Below the pieces are notes generated by a model. It made no database searches. It was given only the letters and a program-made list of their open reading frames with translations, and had not been told where the DNA came from. The translations under genes were made by a program, and so were the position numbers. Of a stretch of DNA of 64,000 bases, positions 40,184 to 49,134 are shown one piece after another (within the stretch, counting starts at the first letter, position 1; every line of letters starts with the position of its first letter). This stretch comes from Streptomyces seoulensis (GTDB lineage: Bacteria > Actinomycetota > Actinomycetes > Streptomycetales > Streptomycetaceae), in assembly GCA_013364255.1 (NCBI GenBank), contig CP054936.1, forward strand, positions 6,714,353 to 6,778,352. Direction: 5' to 3'.

Positions 40184-41085
40184 CCAGCAAGCCCACCCCG
40201 CCCGACGGCCTTGTCATCGTCGACAAGCCGTCGGGCTTCACTTCGCACGACGTCGTGGCCAAGATGCGCGGGATCGCCAAGACCCGCCGCGTCGGCCACG
40301 CCGGCACCCTCGACCCCATGGCGACGGGCGTCCTCGTCCTCGGCGTGGAGCGGGCCACCAAGCTCCTCGGCCACCTCGCGCTGACCGAGAAGGAGTACGT
40401 CGGCACCGTCCGCCTCGGGCAGAACACCCTGACCGACGACGCCGAGGGCGAGATCACCTCCGCCGCCGACGCCTCCGGGATCGCCCGCGAGGCCATCGAC
40501 GCGGCCGTCGCCAAGCTGACCGGCGACATCATGCAGGTGCCGTCCAAGGTCAGCGCCATCAAGATCAACGGCGTGCGCTCCTACAAGCGGGCCCGCGAGG
40601 GCGAGGAGTTCGAGATCCCGGCCCGCCCGGTGACCGTCTCCTCCTTCCAGGTGTACGACCTGAGGGACGCCGTCGCCGCCGACGGCACCCCCGTGCTCGA
40701 CCTGGTCGTCTCGGTGGTGTGCTCCTCCGGCACCTACATCCGCGCCCTCGCCCGCGACCTGGGCGCCGACCTCGGCGTCGGCGGCCACCTCACCGCGCTG
40801 CGCCGCACCCGCGTCGGCCCGTACAAGCTGGACGCGGCGAAGACCCTGGACCAGCTCCAGCAGGAGCTGACCGTCATGCCGGTCGCCGAGGCCGCCGCCG
40901 CGGCGTTCCCGCGCTGGGACGTCGACACCCGCCGCGCCGGGCTGCTCGCCAACGGCGTCCGCCTGGAGATGCCCGACGAGTACGCGGGCCGCGGCCCCGT
41001 CGCCGTGTTCACCCCCGAGGGCCGCCTGCTGGCCCTGGTGGAGGAGCAGCGGGGCAAGGCCAAGAGCCTGGCCGTCTTCGGCTGA
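40180..41085 (+). CDS. truB: tRNA pseudouridine-55 synthase
   Basis: 301-residue enzyme that makes pseudouridine 55 in the T loop of tRNAs. The catalytic Asp is D45 in HAGTLDPMATGVL. KEYVGTVRLGQNTLTDDAEG and SGTYIRALARDLG are further family motifs. A C-terminal PUA-like segment is present. Coupled to rbfA through an ATGA overlap, and followed by a strong hairpin that ends the block. Confidence 0.96.
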   Translation: MTSKPTPPDGLVIVDKPSGFTSHDVVAKMRGIAKTRRVGHAGTLDPMATGVLVLGVERATKLLGHLALTEKEYVGTVRLGQNTLTDDAEGEITSAADASGIAREAIDAAVAKLTGDIMQVPSKVSAIKINGVRSYKRAREGEEFEIPARPVTVSSFQVYDLRDAVAADGTPVLDLVVSVVCSSGTYIRALARDLGADLGVGGHLTALRRTRVGPYKLDAAKTLDQLQQELTVMPVAEAAAAAFPRWDVDTRRAGLLANGVRLEMPDEYAGRGPVAVFTPEGRLLALVEEQRGKAKSLAVFG

Positions 41086-41112
41086 CGCCCGGCGGACGAC
41101 CCGTCCGCCTGC

Positions 41113-41156
41113 CGTGGAGCGGCGGCCACAGGACCCCCTGTGGCCGCCGCTCCACG
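41113..41156 (+). terminator. Very strong hairpin terminator after truB
   Basis: A perfect 20-bp stem, CGTGGAGCGGCGGCCACAGG (41113-41132) with its complement at 41137-41156, and an ACCC loop. It separates the ribosome-assembly block from the STAND gene. Confidence 0.9.
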
Positions 41157-41351
41157 ATCTCCCCCGGTTCCCCCACTCCTAGGATGGGTTCCGCCACGCC
41201 GCGCTATTCACCCGACCGCGCGGGCGCTCGGAGTGAACCGGGGGAGTGCGAGGGGGCGCGTTCACCGCGCGATCTTTCCCGCTGATCATTTCCTGCCTAC
41301 CGTCGGAGCATCCGGACACGAAGGTGCGGCGACACGGCGGGAGGCACGACC

Positions 41352-44300
41352 ATGGCGGCACACGACGCGCGGACCACGGCCGCGCCCGCCCGCCGGCCGG
41401 GCGGCGACCGCACGGGCGGCGAACCGGCCGGACCGGGCGCGCGCACCACGACGGGCGGGATCGTCCCGGCGCCGGCCGGCGGCGACACGGAGCCCCCGGC
41501 CGGGGCGGGCCGGCGGCAGGCCGCCGCCGACGCCCTCGACCGCGCCCTGGACGCCTCCCTGGTCTGCCTCCGCGACCTCGCCGGCCGCCCGCGCGGCACC
41601 GGCTTCGCCGCCGACCACCACGGCACGGTCCTCACCAGTCACGAGGCCGTCGACGGCCTCACCCGGCTCGTGCTGCACGCGCCGGGCGCGGGCGGCAGAT
41701 CCTGCGTGGTGGGCGCCGACGCGGTGACACCGCTGCCCGAGCTGGACCTCGCCCTCGTACGGACCGAGGGCCTCGGCGTGGAGCCGCTCCCCGTCACCGC
41801 CCGGGACGCCGTCGGCACCGGCGCCTACGTACGGATCGCGGCCGGCGGCTGGCGCGAGGCCCGGGTCCTCGGCCCGGCCTCCGTGACGTACACCGCCACC
41901 GAGGGCCGCCATCTCCTGGACGGGGCGCTGGAACTGGCCATCGGCACGGCGGGCCGGGACGCGCTGCGCCGGGGCGGCGGCACGGCCGGCGGTCCGGTGC
42001 TGGACGCGGCGACCGGAGCCGTCGTCGCCGTCCTCGGCACGGCGCTGCGCTCCGGCGACCGCGACGCCCGCTTCGCCGTCCCGCTGCGCGCGCCGTCGCC
42101 CGGCCCCGCGCGGGCGGGCGGCGCGGCCCTGACCGAGGGCCCGCTCGCCGACCTGCTCGCCCGCAACGCGGCCACCGTCCCCGCCTACGGCCCCGACCTC
42201 AACCTCGCGGCGGTCCTGGAGCTGACGGCCACCTCGGTGGCCCAGGACGGCCCCCAGGACGCCCTGCCCCGGCACGCCGCCCCCGCCGCGCCCACGGCCC
42301 ACACCCTGTTCTCCGGGTGCGCCGGACCGTACGCCCACCCGGCCCTGCGGACGGCGCCCGCATCCCCGCCGTCCTCCGGCCCCGGCGCGCCGCCCTCCCT
42401 CCCCGCCCCCGTCCCCGGACCCGGTGGCCCGGACATCCCGGTCGCGGGCCTTCCGGCGGCGGACGGCGCCCGCCTGTCGTGGCCGGCCGACACCGAAACG
42501 GCCCCGCCCACCCCCACTGCCCACCACCCCGGCCGTTTCCCGATCCGCGTCGAACGCACGCATACCGCAAGGGAGTTGGATGCCTTCGGCGCCGGCCCGT
42601 CGGTCGTGCTCGGGCTCGTCGGAGCGCCCGGCAGCGGCCGCACGACCGAACTCGCCGCCCTCACCGGCCGCCGCGCCCGGGGCGACGCCCCCACCCCCAC
42701 GCTGTGGCTGCGCGGCGCCGACCTGGACGGCGCGGACGACGGCGTGGCGGACGCGGCGGGCCGCGCCCTGGACCGCGCGGCCCGGATCGTCGCCGCCGCC
42801 CGCGCCCCCTTCCCCACCGAACTGGCCGACCTCACCCCGGCGCGCGTCGCCCGGCTGGCGCACGCCCACGGCCGTCCGCTGCTGCTCCTGCTGGACGGGC
42901 CCGAGGAGATGCCCGCCGCCCTGGACCACCGGCTGGCCGGGTGGACGGACGGCACCGCGCGGTGGCTGCGCGGAACCGGCGCGCGCCTGGTGGTGGCGTG
43001 CCGGGAGGAGTACTGGGAGAGCGCGGCCGCCCGCTTCCCGGCCGGCCTGCTGCACACCCCCGCCCCGCAGGACGACGTACGCGCCGCTCCCACCGAGCCG
43101 CCGCCCGGGCTGCGCCTGGGCGACCTCACACCGGACGAGGCCCGCCGGGCCCGCCTGCGCTACGGCGTCCCGGACGGCGCCCTGGTCGACGCCGACGCCG
43201 GCCACCCCCTCACCCTCCGCCTCCTCGCCGAGGTGCGCGCGGCCCTGCCCGGCCTGCCCGGCCACCCCCCGCTCGACCGCGCCGACGTCCTCGCCGCCCA
43301 CCTCGACCTGATGTGCCTGCGCGTCGCCGTCCGCCTCGCCGCCGAGAACGACCTGCGCGGCACCGCCGTACGGCGGCTCGCGGCCCGGGTCTGCGGGCAG
43401 GTGCACGAGGCCGCCCGCCGCAGCCTCGGCCCCGGTGGGGAGCTGGACCGGGCGACGTTCGAGGCGGTGTTCCCGTGGGGGCCCGCGCCCGCCCGGCTCG
43501 GCGGCGGCACCGGCTGGGCCTCCGCCGTCCTCACCGAGGGCCTGCTCGTCCCGGCCGGCGACGGCTACCGCTTCGCCCACGAGGAACTGGCCGACTGGAT
43601 CCAGGGCGCCCACCTCGACCTGGACGAGGCGCTGCGCGTCCTGGTCCACAAACGGCACATCCCCGGCGAGACACGCCCCGTGCCGCCCGTGCCGCACCAC
43701 CGCATCGGCCCCGTCGTCCACGCCCTGCTGCTCCTGGCCCGCCAGCACGGCACCCGGCGGCTCGCCGTCCGGCTGGAGGAACTGGTGTGCGCGCTGGACG
43801 TGGACCCCGGCGCCTGGTGGCCGTCCCGGCTGCTCACCGGCGTCCTGCTGCGCGTGCCGGACGCGCGGCCCTACGCCGGTGTGCTGCGGCTGCTCGCCGA
43901 GCGGATCGTGGCCTGGCAGCAGTGCGAACTGCCGGTGCCGGACGGCTTCGGACCCGGCTTCTGGACCGCGCTGCACCTGCCGCCGGCCGACCACTGCGAC
44001 CTCCTCCGCCGCCTCCTGCCGACCGATCCGGCGCCCCGGGGGCTGCCGCACGCGGAGAGCGCCGGTGCCGCGCACCCGGGTCCCGCGCCTCTCGACGCCG
44101 GCCGACCGGGTCACGCGCCCACCGGCTCCGCGCCTCCGGACCTCGCGTACGCGGTGGGGTCCGCTTCCGCGGCACGTGGGGGAGTCGCGGAAGGGCCGGG
44201 TCCCGCGCAGGGCTCCGCGCGGCCCTCACCCGGCCCGCGGGAAGCGCCGGGCGCGCACGGCGCACCCGACCGCGTCCAGTCCTCTCAGCACTCCCGGAGC

Positions 44301-45587
44301 GCGCAGGGCTCGCTCCTGGCCCCACCGTCCGCGCCACCGGAGCCCCCCGCGCCCTGCGCGCCCCCCGCGCCCGCCCCTCGCCCGGTCCGCTATCTCGACG
44401 CCGCCGCCCGGCTGCTGGCCGCCGATCCGGTGGCCGTGCAGCCGCATCTCGTCCGCTGGTTCGACGACGAGCGGCCGCTGCCCGCCGCGCCGGACGCCAC
44501 CGTGGCCACGGCCGCCCAGGCGCTGCTGCACACCCACCGGCACCGCGCCCCGGACGACCTCACCGAGACCCTGGTCGAGTCCGCGCACGAGCGGGCCGAC
44601 GAACTGCTCGCCGCGCTCGCCGAGGAGGAGCCGGCCCTGCTCTGCCGTGCCGTCGCCCGGTGGGCGCGCGACGCACGCCCGGACCGGCGCGCCGCCGCGG
44701 TGACGCACGCCCTGCGCACCGTCGAGCACGTCCGTACCGACGCCGACCTCGAAGCGCTGCGCGAGGCCGCGCTGACCCTGCTCGCCCGGCCCGCCGACGC
44801 CGCCCTGCACGGCGGCGCGCTCGCCCTCCTCGTCGCCGACCCGCGCACCCGCGCCCGCCATCTGCCGCGGGCGCTGCGGCACTTCGCCACCGGCGACGCG
44901 AACCTGCCGCCGAGCGCGCTGGCCCCCGCTCTGGTCACCCACCCCGAGGCCGTCCTCGCCGCCTTCGGCGAACGCCTGCGGCACGGGCCCGGCGGCGGTG
45001 CGGCGGAGGCGCTGCGGGTCCTGGCCGATGCGGCCCCGGCCGCGCTCGCTCCGCGCGTGGCCGCCCTGATCAGCGCGGCGGTGGCGCACCGGCCCGACAC
45101 CGCCGGACAGGTGGCCGCCCACGTCGACCGGCGGCTCCAGTCCGGTCCGGTCGCGCGCTCGGCGCTGTTCCCGCTGGTCAACGGCCTCCTGGAGGGCGGT
45201 CCCACACCCCTGCGGGCCGCGCTGGGCGGCGTCCTCGCCACGCCCGGCGCCCCGGACCGCCAGGGGACGCGCCGGGCACTGCTCGACTCGCTGCTGGCCC
45301 ACGAGAGCGACCCGGCCGTGCTGGACGCGGTGCTGCACACCGCCGCCCGCGGCGCCGAGGAGGACCTCGGCGACCTCGTCCGGCGCATCGGCCTGCTCCT
45401 CGTCCGCACCCCTCAAGGCGCGGCCGTCTTCGACCGCGCCCTGACGGAGCTGGGCCGGCACGTGCCCGGCTTCGCCGCCCGCGTGGCGGGCTGGCTGACC
45501 GACGCCCCGCAGGACTGGACCGCGGTGGTGGGCCCCAGCGCCCGCCGTACCCTGCTGGACCTCGCGGCGGCCCCCGCCCTCGCCTGA
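41352..45587 (+). CDS. STAND-type NTPase with degenerate trypsin-like domain and helical repeats
   Basis: 1411-residue protein. Residues 75-245 resemble a trypsin-like fold (GTGFAADHHGTVLTSHEAV; LDLALVRT with D132). However, the Ser of the GDSGGP-type motif is Ala (GTAGGPV, A212), and H97 is one place off the expected LTxxH position. A Pro-rich linker follows. The NTPase part has Walker A GAPGSGRT (424-431) and Walker B LLLLLDGPEE (D515), then winged-helix-like sequence. After another low-complexity linker (about 900-1010) the C-terminus is Ala/Leu-rich repeating helices, HEAT-like. This architecture is that of signal-transducing STAND ATPases; target and trigger are unknown. ATG at 41352 with GGGAGG. 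Confidence 0.82.
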   Translation: MAAHDARTTAAPARRPGGDRTGGEPAGPGARTTTGGIVPAPAGGDTEPPAGAGRRQAAADALDRALDASLVCLRDLAGRPRGTGFAADHHGTVLTSHEAVDGLTRLVLHAPGAGGRSCVVGADAVTPLPELDLALVRTEGLGVEPLPVTARDAVGTGAYVRIAAGGWREARVLGPASVTYTATEGRHLLDGALELAIGTAGRDALRRGGGTAGGPVLDAATGAVVAVLGTALRSGDRDARFAVPLRAPSPGPARAGGAALTEGPLADLLARNAATVPAYGPDLNLAAVLELTATSVAQDGPQDALPRHAAPAAPTAHTLFSGCAGPYAHPALRTAPASPPSSGPGAPPSLPAPVPGPGGPDIPVAGLPAADGARLSWPADTETAPPTPTAHHPGRFPIRVERTHTARELDAFGAGPSVVLGLVGAPGSGRTTELAALTGRRARGDAPTPTLWLRGADLDGADDGVADAAGRALDRAARIVAAARAPFPTELADLTPARVARLAHAHGRPLLLLLDGPEEMPAALDHRLAGWTDGTARWLRGTGARLVVACREEYWESAAARFPAGLLHTPAPQDDVRAAPTEPPPGLRLGDLTPDEARRARLRYGVPDGALVDADAGHPLTLRLLAEVRAALPGLPGHPPLDRADVLAAHLDLMCLRVAVRLAAENDLRGTAVRRLAARVCGQVHEAARRSLGPGGELDRATFEAVFPWGPAPARLGGGTGWASAVLTEGLLVPAGDGYRFAHEELADWIQGAHLDLDEALRVLVHKRHIPGETRPVPPVPHHRIGPVVHALLLLARQHGTRRLAVRLEELVCALDVDPGAWWPSRLLTGVLLRVPDARPYAGVLRLLAERIVAWQQCELPVPDGFGPGFWTALHLPPADHCDLLRRLLPTDPAPRGLPHAESAGAAHPGPAPLDAGRPGHAPTGSAPPDLAYAVGSASAARGGVAEGPGPAQGSARPSPGPREAPGAHGAPDRVQSSQHSRSAQGSLLAPPSAPPEPPAPCAPPAPAPRPVRYLDAAARLLAADPVAVQPHLVRWFDDERPLPAAPDATVATAAQALLHTHRHRAPDDLTETLVESAHERADELLAALAEEEPALLCRAVARWARDARPDRRAAAVTHALRTVEHVRTDADLEALREAALTLLARPADAALHGGALALLVADPRTRARHLPRALRHFATGDANLPPSALAPALVTHPEAVLAAFGERLRHGPGGGAAEALRVLADAAPAALAPRVAALISAAVAHRPDTAGQVAAHVDRRLQSGPVARSALFPLVNGLLEGGPTPLRAALGGVLATPGAPDRQGTRRALLDSLLAHESDPAVLDAVLHTAARGAEEDLGDLVRRIGLLLVRTPQGAAVFDRALTELGRHVPGFAARVAGWLTDAPQDWTAVVGPSARRTLLDLAAAPALA

Positions 45588-45801
45588 CCGGCGGTCCCGG
45601 CCCGCGCCCGACCGGCGGCCGGCGCGGCCGGCGGACGGCGCACCGCCGGCCCGGTGACGTGCGCCCCGTCACAGCCCCCATGCCGATGCGGGCGGGGGGC
45701 GCCGGGCATGGCACCCTTAGACCTGCGGACGAGCAGCCCCGCGGACAAGCAGCAAGGCAACCAAGGCAACACGGACACGGGTTCGACGAGGAGCGGTCAC
45801 A

Positions 45802-46749
45802 GTGCAGCGCTGGCGTGGCTTGGAGGACATCCCCCAGGACTGGGGGCGCAGCGTCGTCACCATCGGCTCCTACGACGGAGTCCACCGAGGCCACCAGCTC
45901 ATCATCGAGCACGCCGTGAACCGCGCCCGCGAACTGGGCGTCCCGGCCGTGGTCGTCACCTTCGACCCGCACCCCAGCGAGGTCGTCCGCCCCGGCAGCC
46001 ACCCGCCGCTGCTGGCCCCGCACCACCGCCGCGCCGAACTGATGGCGGACCTGGGCGTGGACGCGGTGCTGGTGCTCCCGTTCACCACCGAGTTCTCGCG
46101 GCTGTCCCCGGCCGACTTCGTGGTCAAGGTGCTGGTCGACCGGCTGCACGCCAAGGCGGTCGTCGAGGGCCCGAACTTCCGCTTCGGCCACAAGGCCGCC
46201 GGGAACGTCGACTTCCTGGCCGAGCAGGGCAAGCTCCACGACTTCGAGGTCGAGGTCGTCGACCTGTACGTCACCGGCTCCGCGGGCGGCGGCGAACCGT
46301 TCTCCTCCACCCTGACCCGGCGCCTGGTCGCCGAGGGCGACGTCGGCGGCGCCCGCGAGATCCTGGGCCGCCCGCACCGCGTCGAGGGCGTCGTCGTGCG
46401 CGGCGCGCAGCGCGGCCGAGAACTGGGCTTCCCGACCGCCAACGTCGAGACCCTCCCGCACACCGCGACCCCCGCCGACGGCGTCTACGCCGGCTATCTG
46501 CACGCCCAGGGCGAGGTGATGCCGGCCGCGATCTCCGTCGGCACCAACCCGCAGTTCGACGGCACCGAGCGCACGGTGGAGGCGTACGCCATCGACCGGG
46601 TCGGCCTCGACCTGTACGGCCTGCACGTCGCCGTCGACTTCCTGGCCTTCGTCCGCGGCCAGGCCAAGTTCGACTCGCTGGACGCCCTGCTGGAGACGAT
46701 GGCCGAGGACGTCAAGAAGTGCCGCGAGATCATCGCGGCGGACGCCTAG
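45802..46749 (+). CDS. ribF: Bifunctional riboflavin kinase / FAD synthetase
   Basis: 315-residue enzyme producing FMN and then FAD. The N-terminal nucleotidyltransferase domain has TIGSYDGVHRGHQ, where the GxxDGxHxGH nucleotide motif is seen. The C-terminal flavokinase domain contains RGRELGFPTANVE and GVYAGYLHAQGEV. GTG start at 45802 with GAGGAG upstream, and a 214-bp gap to the STAND gene. It is normally the next conserved gene after truB, so the STAND gene is an insertion in that order. Confidence 0.95.
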   Translation: MQRWRGLEDIPQDWGRSVVTIGSYDGVHRGHQLIIEHAVNRARELGVPAVVVTFDPHPSEVVRPGSHPPLLAPHHRRAELMADLGVDAVLVLPFTTEFSRLSPADFVVKVLVDRLHAKAVVEGPNFRFGHKAAGNVDFLAEQGKLHDFEVEVVDLYVTGSAGGGEPFSSTLTRRLVAEGDVGGAREILGRPHRVEGVVVRGAQRGRELGFPTANVETLPHTATPADGVYAGYLHAQGEVMPAAISVGTNPQFDGTERTVEAYAIDRVGLDLYGLHVAVDFLAFVRGQAKFDSLDALLETMAEDVKKCREIIAADA

Positions 46750-47074
46750 CAGACGCGGGCGGGACCCGTCCCTCACGGCGCAGGCGGGCCCCGCCCCCCT
46801 CAAGATGCGGGCGGATCCCACCTCCCTCAAGGCGAGGCCGCCCCACTTCGCCGAGGCACAGCCATCCCGCCCCGGCGAGGCGTAGGTTCCGCGCCCCAGC
46901 GAGGTATAGGCACCCCGCCCCGGCGAGGCGTAGGCACCCCGCCCCGCCGGGACGCGGGCGTCCCGCCCCGGTGAGGCATAGGCACCCCGCCCCGGCGAGG
47001 CGGAGGTTCCCCGCCCCGGCGAGATCCGGGCGTCCCGCCCCGCCGAGGCATCGGCACCCCCACACCCGCCCCCG
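46750..47074. other. Gene-free convergent gap dominated by a 24-bp repeat
   Basis: The gap separates convergent ribF and the ABC ATPase gene. It is almost filled by the minisatellite described separately, with related but more diverged sequence from about 46760. No separate terminator hairpin is visible. Confidence 0.7.
46837..47060. repeat. 24-bp tandem minisatellite, about nine units
   Basis: Exact 24-bp period from 46837, with well-aligned units at 46861, 46885, 46909, 46933, 46957, 46981, 47005 and 47029. The consensus is GGCACCCCGCCCCGGCGAGG followed by CGTA. Copies differ at a few positions. The period is a multiple of three, so open frames with 8-residue repeats exist in several frames by necessity. 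Confidence 0.9.
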
Positions 47075-48139
47075 TCACTGGGCGGGCGTCGCCCTCTCCG
47101 CGCCCGTTCCCGCCCCCGCCCCCGTCTCCGCGCCCGCCCGGGCGTGTGCCCAGTGGCAGGCGACCTGGGCCGTGCCGCCGCCCGTCAGGATCCCCGGGTC
47201 CTGGCTCCGGCAGGCGTCGGCGATGCCCGCGCGTTCCGCCTCGCCGCCCGCCAGGATCTGGCAGCGGGCGTGGAAACGGCAGCCGCCGGGGATGCGGGAG
47301 GGGTCGGGCGGTTCGCCGGTGAGGACCACCGGGGCGCCCGGGGCCTCCGGCAGCACGGACAACAGTGCCTGCGTGTAGGGGTGTCGGGGCGCGGTGAGCA
47401 CCTGCTCGACCTCGCCCGTCTCCACGATCCGGCCCAGGTACATCACCGCCACCCGGTCGGCGATGTTCCAGGCCAGCCCCAGATCGTGCGTCACCACCAG
47501 CGCGGACAGCCCGAGTTCGGCGCGCAGCCGCAGCAGCAGCGCGAGGATCTCGCCGCGCACCGAGGCGTCGAGCGAGGCCACCGGCTCGTCGGCGACGAGC
47601 AGTTCGGGCTCCAGCACCAGCGCGCCCGCGATCACCACCCGCTGCCGCTGGCCGCCGGACAGCTCGTGCGGGTAGCGCAGGAAGAACCGTTCCGGCGGGC
47701 GCAGCCCGGCCCGCGCCAGGGCCCCGGCGACCGCCGCCCGCTCGTCACCGCCGTAGCCGTGGATACGCAGGCCCTCGGCGACCGCGTCGTAGACCGTGTG
47801 CCGGGGGTTCAGCGACCCGCTCGGGTCCTGGAGGACCAGCTGCGCCCGCTTGCGGTACGCCTTCAGCGCCCGTGCGGAGGAGGCGAGCGGTGCGCCGTCG
47901 AACAGGATGCGGCCCGAGGTCGGCGGGACCAGGCCCAGCAGGGAGCGGGCCAGCGTCGTCTTGCCGCACCCCGACTCGCCGACCAGTGCCACGATCTCGC
48001 CGGGCCGGATGTCGAGGTCCACCCCGTCCACGGCCCGGGCGGGCGGCGCGCCGTTGCGCCCGGGGAAGGCGATGCGCAGGTCCGCCACGCTCAGCAGCGC
48101 CGGCGTGCTCGTCGTCGTGTTCGTCGTCGCGCTCGTCAT
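47075..48139 (-). CDS. Peptide-type ABC transporter ATP-binding protein (DppF/OppF-like)
   Basis: 354-residue ATPase. Walker A is ALVGESGCGKTTLARSL, the signature LSGGQRQRVVIAGAL, Walker B LLVADEPVASLD, and the C-terminal oligopeptide-transporter region contains the Cys-bearing GGCRFHARCQI. Such paired ATPases drive uptake of di/oligopeptides or nickel-type ligands. The ATG at 48139 overlaps the previous gene's stop by 4 bp. Last gene of the operon; its stop abuts the 24-bp minisatellite. Confidence 0.92.
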   Translation of the reverse strand: MTSATTNTTTSTPALLSVADLRIAFPGRNGAPPARAVDGVDLDIRPGEIVALVGESGCGKTTLARSLLGLVPPTSGRILFDGAPLASSARALKAYRKRAQLVLQDPSGSLNPRHTVYDAVAEGLRIHGYGGDERAAVAGALARAGLRPPERFFLRYPHELSGGQRQRVVIAGALVLEPELLVADEPVASLDASVRGEILALLLRLRAELGLSALVVTHDLGLAWNIADRVAVMYLGRIVETGEVEQVLTAPRHPYTQALLSVLPEAPGAPVVLTGEPPDPSRIPGGCRFHARCQILAGGEAERAGIADACRSQDPGILTGGGTAQVACHWAHARAGAETGAGAGTGAERATPAQ

Positions 48140-49134
48140 ACGGTGCCGCTCCTCACTTCCGCCTCCGCCCCGGCCGCCGGGACCTCTCCGGCCACGTGCA
48201 CGCACGCCGCCCGCCGGCCCGCGCCCGCCGCCCGCAGCGCCTGGTCCTCGGTGGCGCACCGGTCGAGGGCGACCGGGCAGCGCGGATGGAACGCGCACCC
48301 GGACGGCACGGCCGCCGGGTCCGGCGGATCGCCGGGCAGCCCGCGCGGCGCGAACCGGGAGGCCGGGTCGCCGATGCGCGGGAACGCCTCCGACAGGGCC
48401 CGGCCGTAGGGGTGCCGGGCGTCGTCGTAGACCTGCCGGGCCGGGCCCTCCTCGACCACCCGGCCCGCGTACATCACCGCGAGCCGGTCGCAGGTGTCGG
48501 CGAGGACGGCCAGATCGTGGCTGATCATGATGAGGCCCACGTCCTGCTCGCTCACCAGTTCCTCGATCAGCCGCAGGATCTGGGCCTGGATCATCACGTC
48601 CAGCGCGGTGGTGGGCTCGTCCGCGATGATCAGCCGCGGATCGCAGGCCAGCGCCATCGCGATCATCACGCGCTGGCGCTGCCCGCCGGACAGCTCGTGC
48701 GGGTACGCGCTCGCCCGGGCCGCCGGCAGCCCCACCTGCTCCAGCAGTTCGCCGGCCCGCTTCCGGGCGCCCGCCGCGCTCGCCTTCCTGTGCAGCAGAA
48801 TCGGTTCGGCGATCTGGTCGCCGATCCGGTGCACGGCGTTGAGGGAGTGCATCGCGCCCTGGAAGACGATGGACGCGCCCGCCCAGCGCACCGCGCGCAC
48901 CCGCCCCCACTTCATCGTGAGCACGTCCTCGCCGTCCAGCAGGATCTCCCCGCCGACGCGCGCCCCGGCCGGCAGCAGCCGCAGCAGGGCCAGCGCCAGC
49001 GTGGACTTCCCGCACCCGGACTCCCCGGCGACGCCGAGCTTCTCGCCCGCCGCCAGCGCCAGGTCGACCCCGCGCACGGCGGCGGCCCCGCCCGGATACG
49101 TCACGTGCAGATCGCGTACGTCGAGCAGGCTCAA
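48136..49134 (-). CDS. Peptide-type ABC transporter ATP-binding protein (DppD/OppD-like), TTG start
   Basis: 332-residue ATPase, first of the pair. Walker A GVAGESGCGKSTLALAL, signature LSGGQRQRVMIAMAL, Walker B LIIADEPTTALD, and a C-terminal GCAFHPRCPVALDRC motif. The protein-coding match begins at LSLLDVRDLHVTYPGG. The only suitably placed initiator is TTG at 49134, which overlaps the permease stop (TTGA) and follows GGGGGTG. The more upstream in-frame start would put 55 unconserved residues over the permease gene. Confidence 0.9.
   Translation of the reverse strand: MSLLDVRDLHVTYPGGAAAVRGVDLALAAGEKLGVAGESGCGKSTLALALLRLLPAGARVGGEILLDGEDVLTMKWGRVRAVRWAGASIVFQGAMHSLNAVHRIGDQIAEPILLHRKASAAGARKRAGELLEQVGLPAARASAYPHELSGGQRQRVMIAMALACDPRLIIADEPTTALDVMIQAQILRLIEELVSEQDVGLIMISHDLAVLADTCDRLAVMYAGRVVEEGPARQVYDDARHPYGRALSEAFPRIGDPASRFAPRGLPGDPPDPAAVPSGCAFHPRCPVALDRCATEDQALRAAGAGRRAACVHVAGEVPAAGAEAEVRSGTV

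Noticed and set aside
41246-45919. 1557-codon plus-strand frame overlapping the STAND gene
   Set aside because: Arg/Pro/Gly-only composition with no motifs; the other plus-strand frame carries Walker motifs and a good ribosome site.
46837-47060. Possible CRISPR array
   Set aside because: The repeats are directly adjoining with no unique spacers, and there are no cas genes.
46730-47078. Minus-strand frames encoding 8-residue repeats in the ribF gap
   Set aside because: Open frames are a by-product of the 24-bp period; no ribosome site is seen, and they overlap both neighbouring gene ends.
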